Shown: piece after piece, positions 1 to 5,206 of the stretch
How the letters are laid out: each line of letters starts with the position of its first letter
Numbering within the stretch: position 1 is the stretch's first letter
Source of the DNA: Deinococcus sp.
Lineage (GTDB): Bacteria; Deinococcota; Deinococci; Deinococcales; Deinococcaceae
Assembly (NCBI RefSeq): GCF_018260405.1
Contig: NZ_JAGLBG010000122.1
Span: 1-5,416 of the forward strand
Length of the DNA stretch: 5,416 bases
Direction: 5' to 3'
The notes under the pieces: generated by a model
Told to the model about the DNA's origin: nothing
Database searches by the model: none
What the model saw: only the letters and a program-made list of their open reading frames with translations
Translations under genes and position numbers: made by a program

Positions 1-159
1 AAGGGGAAGGCTTACACGGTGATCGGCGGCGGCGACAGTGTAAGTGCCATCAACAAGAGCGGCAAGGCAGGCGAAATTGACCACATCAGCACGGGCGGCG
101 GCGCGAGCCTGGAGCTGCTCGAAGGCAAGGAATTGCCCGGCGTCGTGGCGATGGGGTGA
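1..159 (+). CDS. pgk: phosphoglycerate kinase, C-terminal fragment (5' end outside window)
   Basis: The first 52 codons visible (frame 1, stop TGA at 157-159) encode the C-terminus of phosphoglycerate kinase, the cytosolic glycolytic enzyme that transfers phosphate from 1,3-bisphosphoglycerate to ADP. Two hallmarks of the family's C-terminal nucleotide-binding domain are seen. One is the glycine-rich segment TVIGGGDSVSAI (fragment residues 6-17). The other is the closing signature HISTGGGASLELLEGKELPGV, at about residues 28-48. The protein ends VVAMG, a normal family end, so the gene is complete at its 3' side. Third codon positions are strongly GC-biased (roughly 83% by hand count). The stop overlaps the GTG start of the next gene by 4 bases (GTGA), which suggests co-transcription and coupled translation. 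Only truncation by the window edge limits the call. Confidence 0.95.
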   Translation, partial: KGKAYTVIGGGDSVSAINKSGKAGEIDHISTGGGASLELLEGKELPGVVAMG

Positions 160-575
160 GGGAACTGGAACCTGATTTGGTTCCGGAACTGGCCGTGCAG
201 GATATTGTCGCCAGTCTCACCTTCTGGGTAGACCTGTTGGGCTTCAGCGTCAAATATGACCGACCAGAAGAGGGTTTTGCTTATCTGATGCTGGGAACTG
301 CTCACATTATGCTTGACCAGATTGGACAGACACGAACCTGGGAAACCGCCCCGCTCCAAAAACCGCTGGGCCAGGGCATTAACTTTGAAATTACTGTTCC
401 TGAGATAGACCCCATCCTAGGGCGGCTGGCACGTGTCCAGTGGCCGCTCTTCATCCAGCCCGAAGAAAAATGGTACAGAGTGGCTGACCACGAGGTCGGG
501 GTCAAACAATTTCTGGTACAAGATCCCGACGGCTATCTGGTACGGCTTTCGCAGAGCTTAGAGCAGTTTGCGTAA
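156..575 (+). CDS. VOC-family (bleomycin-resistance/glyoxalase-like) protein
   Basis: This 139-residue protein has the size and layout of the vicinal-oxygen-chelate superfamily. An N-terminal beta strand and helix (about residues 8-30: VPELAVQDIVASLTFWVDLLGF) match the usual 'D...S..FW...LGF' half-module. The second module ends in KWYRVADHEVGVKQFLVQDPDGYLVRL (about 105-131), the conserved 'F.V.DPDGYL' end of bleomycin-resistance-type members. The positions where glyoxalase I carries metal ligands do not look conserved: the first strand has Pro-Glu-Leu, with no His. I therefore expect a non-metal, ligand-binding BLMA-like protein; substrate and role cannot be read from sequence. The GTG start overlaps the pgk stop by 4 bases and has no clear Shine-Dalgarno, so translation is probably coupled to pgk. 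Codon third positions are about 58% GC by hand count, clearly below the neighbours, hinting at acquisition. The stop lies within a terminator stem. Confidence 0.85.
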   Translation: MRELEPDLVPELAVQDIVASLTFWVDLLGFSVKYDRPEEGFAYLMLGTAHIMLDQIGQTRTWETAPLQKPLGQGINFEITVPEIDPILGRLARVQWPLFIQPEEKWYRVADHEVGVKQFLVQDPDGYLVRLSQSLEQFA

Positions 576-604
576 AAAGCCACAAACAACGTGGCTTTTT
601 ACGC
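570..604 (+). terminator. intrinsic terminator after pgk-VOC operon
   Basis: A perfect 14-bp inverted repeat, GCGTAAAAAGCCAC (570-583) and GTGGCTTTTTACGC (591-604), surrounds a 7-base loop AAACAAC. The T5 run at 596-600 is inside the right arm and pairs with the A5 run of the left arm, giving an A-tract/stem/T-tract form that can work in either direction. The VOC stop codon (573-575) lies within the left arm. It should end pgk-VOC transcription and separate it from tpiA. Confidence 0.85.
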
Positions 605-696
605 CGAGCGGGCGGGCAGGCTTGCTCAAGCGAGTCCGTTCTGACCAAGAAGCGGGCAGGCCCCATCATGGGTGCCGCTTTGCCCAAGACAGCCGT

Positions 697-728
697 TTGG
701 GGTGGAGTCCCACAAATGGCGTAATTAT
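697..728 (+). promoter_or_regulatory. possible tpiA promoter
   Basis: The upstream terminator means tpiA needs its own promoter between about 605 and 760. The best candidate I can see is TTGGGG (697-702) as a poor -35 and TAATTA (722-727, within TAATTAT) as -10, with a 19-base spacer. The match is weak and is offered only as the most likely place to look. The rest of this leader contains a 10-bp direct repeat but no obvious riboswitch or small gene. Confidence 0.25.
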
Positions 729-759
729 GCAAGCTGCTCTAGGCTCTCGCCCACTGACC

Positions 760-765
760 AAGGAG
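760..765 (+). promoter_or_regulatory. ribosome binding site of tpiA
   Basis: AAGGAG lies 8 bases before the ATG at 774. It decides the start: the reading frame is open back to an ATG at 672, but that start lacks such a site and would add 34 residues not found in the TIM family. Confidence 0.85.
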
Positions 766-773
766 AATTAAAC

Positions 774-1511
774 ATGCCCAATACCCTGTTGGCCCTGAAC
801 TGGAAAATGAACAAGACCCCCACCGAAGCCCGCGCCTGGGCCGAGGAACTCAAGGAAAAATATGCCCCGGTGGACGGTGTAGAGCTGGCCGTTATGGCTC
901 CGGCGCTGGACCTCTCTACCCTGGCGGCCAACCTGCCTGCCGGAGTGGAATTTGGTGGTCAGGACGTATCCGAGCACGAGTCCGGCGCATACACGGGCGA
1001 AATCAGTGCGGCGATGCTCAAGGATACCGGCGCGACCTATGTGGTGATCGGACATAGCGAACGCCGTGATTACCATCAGGAAACCGACGCCCAGGTGGCG
1101 GCCAAGGCGAAGCAGGCGCAGGCGAACGGCCTGGTGCCCATCGTATGTGTGGGCGAAAAACTTGATGTGCGCGAAAAGGGCGAACAGGTGCCTTTTACCC
1201 TCAGGCAGCTGGAAGGCAGCCTGGCCGGAGTCGGCGCCGAGGTGGTCGTGGCTTACGAGCCGGTCTGGGCCATCGGCACCGGCAAGACAGCAACCGCCGA
1301 CGACGCTGAAGAACTGGCGGCGGCCATACGCCAGGCGCTGAAAAAGCAGTACGGTGCGGAGGCTGAGAGCATCCGTATTCTGTACGGCGGCAGTGTCAAG
1401 CCTGAGAACATCGCCGAGATCTGCGGCAAGCCGAACGTGAATGGGGCGCTGGTTGGTGGCGCGAGCCTTAAAGTGCCCGATGTGCTGGGTATGAATACCG
1501 CACTGAAATAA
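774..1511 (+). CDS. tpiA: triosephosphate isomerase
   Basis: This 245-residue protein has the usual length for bacterial TIM, the cytosolic (beta/alpha)8-barrel enzyme that interconverts dihydroxyacetone phosphate and glyceraldehyde 3-phosphate. All catalytic parts are visible. LALNWKMNKT carries Asn9 and Lys11, and VIGHSERR carries the electrophile His94. YEPVWAIGTGKTAT carries the base Glu162 and the flexible phosphate-gripping loop 6. ILYGGSV (202-208) and GALVGGASL (224-232) form the C-terminal phosphate site. The conserved PIVCVGE (122-128) is also present. The ATG at 774 is supported by AAGGAG 8 bases upstream and by family alignment of the N-terminus. The gene follows pgk and a VOC gene on the same strand but is separated from them by a strong terminator. 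It converges with pdxT, and its product glyceraldehyde 3-phosphate is a substrate of the nearby PdxS. Confidence 0.97.
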   Translation: MPNTLLALNWKMNKTPTEARAWAEELKEKYAPVDGVELAVMAPALDLSTLAANLPAGVEFGGQDVSEHESGAYTGEISAAMLKDTGATYVVIGHSERRDYHQETDAQVAAKAKQAQANGLVPIVCVGEKLDVREKGEQVPFTLRQLEGSLAGVGAEVVVAYEPVWAIGTGKTATADDAEELAAAIRQALKKQYGAEAESIRILYGGSVKPENIAEICGKPNVNGALVGGASLKVPDVLGMNTALK

Positions 1512-1519
1512 GCCTTCTC

Positions 1520-1540
1520 TGCCCGGCTGCTGACCGGGCA
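1520..1540 (+). terminator. probable tpiA terminator hairpin
   Basis: TGCCCGG (1520-1526) and CCGGGCA (1534-1540) form a 7-bp GC-rich stem with loop CTGCTGA, starting 9 bases after the tpiA stop. Only two T residues follow directly, before the palindrome TTGATATCAA, so the U-tract is poor. Position and stem favour a terminator or 3'-end stabiliser. Confidence 0.55.
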
Positions 1541-1612
1541 TTGATATCAAGTAAGTAAGTGAAAAGATTCACGATAAAAATTGCACGTGAACTTATTGTT
1601 TCTTGCAAGAAA
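1541..1612. repeat. AT-rich palindrome cluster between convergent tpiA and pdxT
   Basis: Several dyads are packed here: TTGATATCAA (1541-1550, perfect palindrome), the tandem tetramer (AAGT)3 at 1549-1560, GTGAA/TTCAC at 1559-1563 and 1568-1572, TTCACG/CGTGAA at 1568-1573 and 1586-1591, and TTTCTTGCAAGAAA (1599-1612, perfect 14-bp palindrome). On the minus strand the last palindrome starts 7 bases after the pdxT stop. It is followed by the TTCACG...CGTGAA dyad, whose loop holds a T5 run (1576-1580 as A's on plus), so the cluster may act as the pdxT transcript end. No gene is seen. Confidence 0.5.
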
Positions 1613-1619
1613 TCTACCC

Positions 1620-2222
1620 TTACAGCTCGGACAGGCCCTTCAGAAACAGGGAATGTAGCCGGGGATCTGTCGTCACTTCCGGATGAAACGAGGAAGCCAT
1701 GACGCGCCCCCGGCGCACCAGCACCGCGCCGCCCGCCTGGGTCGCCAGCACTTCGACCTCTGGCCCGGCCCGCTCTATCAGAGGAGCACGAATGAACACC
1801 GCCGGAAATGGCCCGTCCAAGCCCCTCACGTCCAGAGGCACGGCGAAAGAGTCGACCTGGCGGCCAAAGGCGTTGCGCCGGACCGTGATGTCAAGCAGGC
1901 CCAGGCCCGGCTGAGCGCCCAGATTAGGTGAGACACCCTCAATGGTCCGCGCCAGCATGATCGCGCCCGCGCAGGTGCCCCAGACCCCTCCCCCCGCCAC
2001 GGCGAACTGGCGCACGGGGTCCCAGAGGGCGTAATCGGTCATCAGGCGGCTTATGGTCGTCGATTCGCCGCCGGGAAGAATCAGGCCGTGGAGCCCCTCC
2101 AGATCGGCAGGCAGCCGCACTTCACGCGCCTGCACCCCGAGCACCTCCAGCATCCGCATATGCTCACGGAAAGCTCCCTGAAGGGCCAGAACGCCCACGC
2201 TCAGAGCAGCGTTACCAGCCAC
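1620..2222 (-). CDS. pdxT: pyridoxal 5'-phosphate synthase, glutaminase subunit PdxT
   Basis: This 200-residue class I glutamine amidotransferase is the usual PdxT length. It hydrolyses glutamine and channels ammonia to PdxS in the cytosolic PdxS12-PdxT12 complex. The N-terminus VGVLALQGAFREH (9-21), the oxyanion segment LILPGGESTT (47-56) and the nucleophile elbow GTCAGAIMLA (Cys84) are all present. RRNAFGRQVDSF (115-126) and FHPE (catalytic His180 and Glu182) complete the signature, so the Cys-His-Glu triad is intact. The chosen GTG start (2222-2220) overlaps the end of pdxS by 11 bases. A GAGGAG sequence (plus 2236-2241) lies 13 bases before it, farther than usual; an in-frame GTG at codon 9 is an alternative but would trim the protein to its first conserved strand. 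Transcription should be from the pdxS promoter. The gene ends facing tpiA. Confidence 0.95.
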   Translation of the reverse strand: MAGNAALSVGVLALQGAFREHMRMLEVLGVQAREVRLPADLEGLHGLILPGGESTTISRLMTDYALWDPVRQFAVAGGGVWGTCAGAIMLARTIEGVSPNLGAQPGLGLLDITVRRNAFGRQVDSFAVPLDVRGLDGPFPAVFIRAPLIERAGPEVEVLATQAGGAVLVRRGRVMASSFHPEVTTDPRLHSLFLKGLSEL

Positions 2223-3099
2223 GCGAGGCCAGGCGCTCCTCTGGAATCAGCTCATCGATGTTGATACCCGTCATCGGTGCGCCGAGGTCTTCGCTGATCT
2301 CGGCCAGAATATCGGGGTTCTGGTAGTGCGTCACGGCTTTCACAATGGCCTGGGCGCGGCGCTCGGGATTGGCGCTCTTGAAAATGCCGCTGCCCACGAA
2401 CACGCCGTCCAGACCCAGCCACATCATCAGCGCGGCGTCGGCGGGGGTGGCCACGCCGCCAGCCGCAAAGTTCACCACAGGGAGTGTGCCGTGTTCATGC
2501 ACGTACTTGACCAGTTCATAGGGTGCTTGCAGGTCACGGGCCACGGTCATCAGTTCCTCGGCGGGGCGGGCCTGAATGGTGCGGATATCGCCCAGTACGG
2601 TACGGGCGTGGCGCACGGCCTCGATCACGTTACCCGTACCCGCTTCGCCCTTAGTGCGGATCATGCTGGCCCCCTCACCCACGCGCCGCAGGGCTTCACC
2701 CAGGTTTTTGGCCCCACAGACGAAAGGCACTTTGAAACCGGTTTTCAGAATATGAAACTGCTCGTCGGCGGGGGTCAGGACTTCGGATTCATCGATGAAG
2801 TCCACGCCGATGGCCTGAAGAATCTGGGCCTCGACCACGTGGCCGATGCGTACTTTTGCCATGACCGGGATACTCACGGCGGCGATGATCTCCCGGATCA
2901 TTTTGGGGTCACTCATGCGGGCCACGCCACCGTCTTTGCGAATGTCGGCGGGCACGCGCTCAAGGGCCATGACGGCGGTCGCTCCGGCAGCTTCGGCAAT
3001 CCGGGCCTGATCGGCGGTCACCACGTCCATGATGACGCCGCCCTTGAACATTTCGGCAAAGCCTTCCTTGATGCTGGCGGTTCCAGTCTGTTGAGTCAT
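2212..3099 (-). CDS. pdxS: pyridoxal 5'-phosphate synthase, lyase subunit PdxS
   Basis: This 295-residue barrel protein makes PLP (vitamin B6) from ribose/ribulose 5-phosphate, glyceraldehyde 3-phosphate and ammonia supplied by PdxT, the deoxyxylulose-phosphate-independent route. With the ATG at 3099 as residue 1, the known catalytic residues fall in the expected places. GGVIMDVV carries Asp25, MAKVRIGH carries the Schiff-base Lys82, and IRTKGEAGTGN carries Lys150, which takes over the intermediate. VVNFAAGGVATPADAAL (208-224) and GVFVGSGIF (232-240) form the phosphate-binding end of the barrel. Length matches the family (about 294). An in-frame TTG two codons upstream (3105-3103) is possible, but the ATG fits better because a -10-like element ends 5 bases before it and no Shine-Dalgarno is present, pointing to a leaderless message. 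It overlaps pdxT by 11 bases, an operon. Confidence 0.97.
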   Translation of the reverse strand: MTQQTGTASIKEGFAEMFKGGVIMDVVTADQARIAEAAGATAVMALERVPADIRKDGGVARMSDPKMIREIIAAVSIPVMAKVRIGHVVEAQILQAIGVDFIDESEVLTPADEQFHILKTGFKVPFVCGAKNLGEALRRVGEGASMIRTKGEAGTGNVIEAVRHARTVLGDIRTIQARPAEELMTVARDLQAPYELVKYVHEHGTLPVVNFAAGGVATPADAALMMWLGLDGVFVGSGIFKSANPERRAQAIVKAVTHYQNPDILAEISEDLGAPMTGINIDELIPEERLASRGW

Positions 3100-3133
3100 G
3101 CCCAAAGCTATAACACGACTGGCCCCGTCTAAA
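3100..3133 (-). promoter_or_regulatory. putative pdxS promoter, leaderless type
   Basis: On the minus strand TTTAGA (plus 3128-3133) is a 4-of-6 match to a -35. After 17 bases comes TAGCTT (plus 3105-3110), fitting the TANNNT -10 pattern, and 5 bases later the pdxS ATG. An overlapping alternative -10, TATAGC, ends 7 bases before the ATG. There is no Shine-Dalgarno in this interval. Both readings place transcription start at or next to the A of ATG. Leaderless genes with a -10 element just before the start codon are well known in Deinococcus. Confidence 0.55.
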
Positions 3134-3141
3134 GGGCCAGT
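3118..3141 (-). terminator. 8-bp dyad between rho and pdxS: terminator or operator
   Basis: ACTGGCCC (3118-3125) and GGGCCAGT (3134-3141) form a perfect 8-bp inverted repeat with an 8-base loop. As RNA it would be a second hairpin in the rho 3' untranslated region. As DNA it brackets the putative pdxS -35, which sits in the loop, while one arm fills the promoter spacer. It lacks a following T run, so an operator role is as likely as termination. Confidence 0.5.
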
Positions 3142-3154
3142 TGGTTAGAGTTGA

Positions 3155-3174
3155 GGGGGCCACTTGCAGCCCCC
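3155..3174 (-). terminator. rho 3' hairpin
   Basis: GGGGGC (3155-3160) and GCCCCC (3169-3174) pair around an 8-base loop. In the minus-strand transcript the hairpin starts 12 bases after the rho stop. No U-tract follows, so it may be a weak terminator acting in tandem with the dyad at 3118-3141. Confidence 0.5.
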
Positions 3175-3186
3175 CGGCACAGAAAG

Positions 3187-4461
3187 TCAGCCTGCCAGAG
3201 ACGACAGGAACTCAACATTGTTACGCGTTTTGCTCATGCGCCCCAGCAGCATTTCCATCGCGTCGGCGGCGTCCATGTCGGAAATGACCTTACGCAGCAG
3301 CCACATTTTTTTCAGAATTTCGGGTTGCAGCAGCAGTTCCTCGCGGCGGGTGCCCGATTTGAGGATGTCGAGCGACGGGAAAATGCGGCGTTCCTCGAGG
3401 CGGCGCGACAGCACCAGTTCAGCGTTGCCGGTGCCTTTGAACTCCTCGAAGATGATGTCGTCCATACGGCTGCCGGTTTCGACCAGAGCGGTTGCCAAAA
3501 TAGTCAGGCTACCGCCGCCCCGGATGTTGCGGGCCGCGCCCAGAAAGCGCTTGGGCCAGTAGAGCGCGTTGCTATCGAGGCCCCCAGCCAGCGTGCGTCC
3601 GGTCGGCGGCGTGACCAGGTTATTGGCGCGGGCCAGGCGGGTGATTGAGTCAAGCAGAATAACGACGTGGCCGCCGTCCTCGACTAGCCTGCGGGCCCGT
3701 TCATGCACGAATTCGGCCATGCGGATGTGATGCTGCGGCGACTCGTCGAAGGTCGAGGCGATGACCTGCGCGCCCTGCACACTCTCACGGAAATCGGTCA
3801 CTTCCTCGGGGCGCTCGTCGACCAGCAGAACCATCACGGTCACGTCGGGGTAATTCTTAACGATGGAATTGGCGATCTTCTTGAGCAGCGTGGTCTTACC
3901 GGCCTTGGGCGGCGCGACGATCAGGGCACGCTGGCCCCGCCCAATCGGCACCAGCAGGTCCACGACGCGCAGGCTCATGCCGTCGTCCATGCCGGGGTCT
4001 TCAAGCACCAGCTGGGAATCGGGAAAGGTCGGGGTAAGGTCGTCGAAGCGCGGGCGCTGCCGGGCCGATTCAGGGTCCAGACCGTTGACGGCCTCGACGC
4101 GCACCAGGGAGCCGTAGCGCTCGTTCTCACGGGGCTTACGGGCGCGGCCAATGACCTCGTCGCCAGTTCGCAGGTAGAACTGCTTGATCAGTCCGGCAGT
4201 CACCAGGACGCTTCGGCTGGACGGGTCGAGCAGATCAGACTGCAAAAAGCCGTAGCCGTCGGCGCTGATATCAAGATACCCCCGCGCCAGAATCTGACCC
4301 TCGGCCAGGGCCTGTTCCTCCATGATGGCCAGAGACAGCGCGTCTTTTCTGAGCTTGCGGTAGTTCTCGATGCCCAGTTCAGCCGCAATCAGGTGCAGTT
4401 CGGGCAGGATTTTCTGTTGCAGGTCATGGAAGGCCAGTGAGGTCAAAGCGGGAGCGCTCAC
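3187..4461 (-). CDS. rho: transcription termination factor Rho
   Basis: This 424-residue protein (E. coli Rho is 419) is the hexameric RNA-dependent ATPase/helicase that ends transcription. The N-terminal Rho_N helical domain (about 10-50) contains LGIENYRKLRKDAL. The OB-fold primary RNA-binding domain (about 57-130) has the RNP1-like DGYGFLQSD (68-76) and LRTGDEVIG. The ATPase domain has Walker A APPKAGKTT (183-191), the catalytic-glutamate motif VDERPEEVTD (214-223), Walker B VVILLDSITR (266-275), a Q-loop region from TPPTGRTLAGG, and EEFKGTGNAEL (339-349) for secondary-site RNA contacts. Motifs tied to bicyclomycin binding look conserved. The GTG start overlaps the transaldolase stop by 4 bases (GTGA) and has GGAGG (plus 4472-4476) 10 bases upstream. 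It should therefore be co-transcribed and probably translationally coupled with tal. Two hairpins follow the stop. Confidence 0.98.
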   Translation of the reverse strand: MSAPALTSLAFHDLQQKILPELHLIAAELGIENYRKLRKDALSLAIMEEQALAEGQILARGYLDISADGYGFLQSDLLDPSSRSVLVTAGLIKQFYLRTGDEVIGRARKPRENERYGSLVRVEAVNGLDPESARQRPRFDDLTPTFPDSQLVLEDPGMDDGMSLRVVDLLVPIGRGQRALIVAPPKAGKTTLLKKIANSIVKNYPDVTVMVLLVDERPEEVTDFRESVQGAQVIASTFDESPQHHIRMAEFVHERARRLVEDGGHVVILLDSITRLARANNLVTPPTGRTLAGGLDSNALYWPKRFLGAARNIRGGGSLTILATALVETGSRMDDIIFEEFKGTGNAELVLSRRLEERRIFPSLDILKSGTRREELLLQPEILKKMWLLRKVISDMDAADAMEMLLGRMSKTRNNVEFLSSLAG

Positions 4462-5168
4462 TTCTTGGCCGCCTCCGCCTGCGGGTTGCTCCCGGCTTCA
4501 CTGGGCGGCGTCGCTGGGCTGGCTCCGGCACGCTTGGCCCAGTCAGCCATAAAACCGTCAATGCCCTTGTCGGTCAGCGGGTGAGAAATCATCTGCTTAA
4601 ACACTTTATACGGAATGGTCGCCACGTCGGCCCCGGCCAGCGCCGCGTGAACGGCGTGCATGGGGTGACGGATGCTGGCGGCGAGCACCTTGGTCTGCAC
4701 GTCGCCCAGCACGTAGGCTTCCTTGATGTCGCGGATCAGGCCGATGCCGTCCCAGCTGAGGTCGTCCACGCGGCCCACGAACGGGCTGATATAGGTGGCC
4801 CCGGCGCGGGCGGCGAGCAGGGCCTGCGACACGCTAAAGCACAGGGTCACGTTGGTGCGGATGCCTTCGGCTGTCAGGGCCTTGCAGGCTTGCAGCCCGG
4901 CGGGCGTAAGGGGCAGCTTGACCACAACCTGCTTGTGCCAGGCGGCCACGTCTTTGCCTTCCTTGATCATGCCCTCGGCGTCGAGTGCAGTTACTTCGGC
5001 GCTGATGGCCCCGCCGGGAACCAGTTCGGCAATTTCACCGATAACTTCACGAAAGTCGCGCCCCGAGGCCACGATCAGGCTGGGGTTGGTGGTCACACCC
5101 GAGAGTACGCCCCAGGCGTTAATTTCTTTGATCTCGTCTACGATGGCCGTATCGATAAAAAATTCCAT
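4458..5168 (-). CDS. tal: transaldolase (short, FSA/TalC-like subfamily)
   Basis: This 236-residue protein is a short-type transaldolase, a cytosolic barrel enzyme of the non-oxidative pentose phosphate pathway that moves dihydroxyacetone units between sugar phosphates. MEFFIDTA (1-8), GVTTNPSLI (24-32), the Schiff-base Lys84 in VVVKLPLT, GIRTNVTLCFS (102-112) and ISPFVGRVDD (127-136) are hallmarks. Glu58 (SAEVTAL) and Phe130 (SPFVGR) match the residues typical of true transaldolases; fructose-6-phosphate aldolases have Gln and Tyr there, so transaldolase is preferred. The ATG is supported by AAAGGA 8 bases upstream. After the usual family end (about 215) there is an Ala/Pro/Ser/Glu-rich tail of about 22 residues, GASPATPPSEAGSNPQ..., ending AEAAKK. 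Its last codons contain the rho Shine-Dalgarno and the stop overlaps the rho start. It is probably the first gene of a tal-rho transcript. Confidence 0.95.
   Translation of the reverse strand: MEFFIDTAIVDEIKEINAWGVLSGVTTNPSLIVASGRDFREVIGEIAELVPGGAISAEVTALDAEGMIKEGKDVAAWHKQVVVKLPLTPAGLQACKALTAEGIRTNVTLCFSVSQALLAARAGATYISPFVGRVDDLSWDGIGLIRDIKEAYVLGDVQTKVLAASIRHPMHAVHAALAGADVATIPYKVFKQMISHPLTDKGIDGFMADWAKRAGASPATPPSEAGSNPQAEAAKK
4472..4476 (-). promoter_or_regulatory. Shine-Dalgarno of rho inside the tal coding tail
   Basis: GGAGG on the minus strand lies 10 bases before the rho GTG, within the Ala-Glu-Ala codons (residues 231-233) of transaldolase. It supports the GTG start and the idea that terminating tal ribosomes feed rho translation. 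Confidence 0.6.
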
Positions 5169-5176
5169 GCTTCACG

Positions 5177-5182
5177 TCCTTT
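5177..5182 (-). promoter_or_regulatory. ribosome binding site of tal
   Basis: AAAGGA on the minus strand lies 8 bases before the ATG at 5168 and fixes the start, giving the family-typical MEFFIDTA N-terminus. Confidence 0.75.
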
Positions 5183-5206
5183 CAGGTCTGTACTGAGTCC
5201 TTGCCC

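Noticed and set aside
672..773. 34-residue N-terminal extension of TpiA from the ATG at 672
   Set aside because: The TIM family starts at the LALNWKMN strand, and the ATG at 774 has AAGGAG 8 bases upstream; the extension has no TIM-like sequence.
603..773. Small gene, riboswitch or small RNA in the tpiA leader
   Set aside because: No start with an RBS and no recognisable riboswitch core; only the direct repeat and a short 5-bp dyad (620-631) are visible.
768..1550. Minus-strand open frame of about 260 codons opposite tpiA
   Set aside because: TpiA on the plus strand has every catalytic motif; the antisense frame resembles no protein family.
3100..3105. TTG at 3105 as the pdxS start
   Set aside because: It adds only Met-Gly, has no Shine-Dalgarno, and would overlap the putative -10; the ATG at 3099 fits family length and a leaderless start better.
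2326..3132. Long plus-strand open frame opposite pdxS
   Set aside because: His/Gly-rich antisense of a strongly conserved PdxS; no RBS or family features.
4458..5168. Annotation as fructose-6-phosphate aldolase
   Set aside because: The two diagnostic positions read Glu58 and Phe130, as in transaldolases, instead of the Gln and Tyr of fructose-6-phosphate aldolases.
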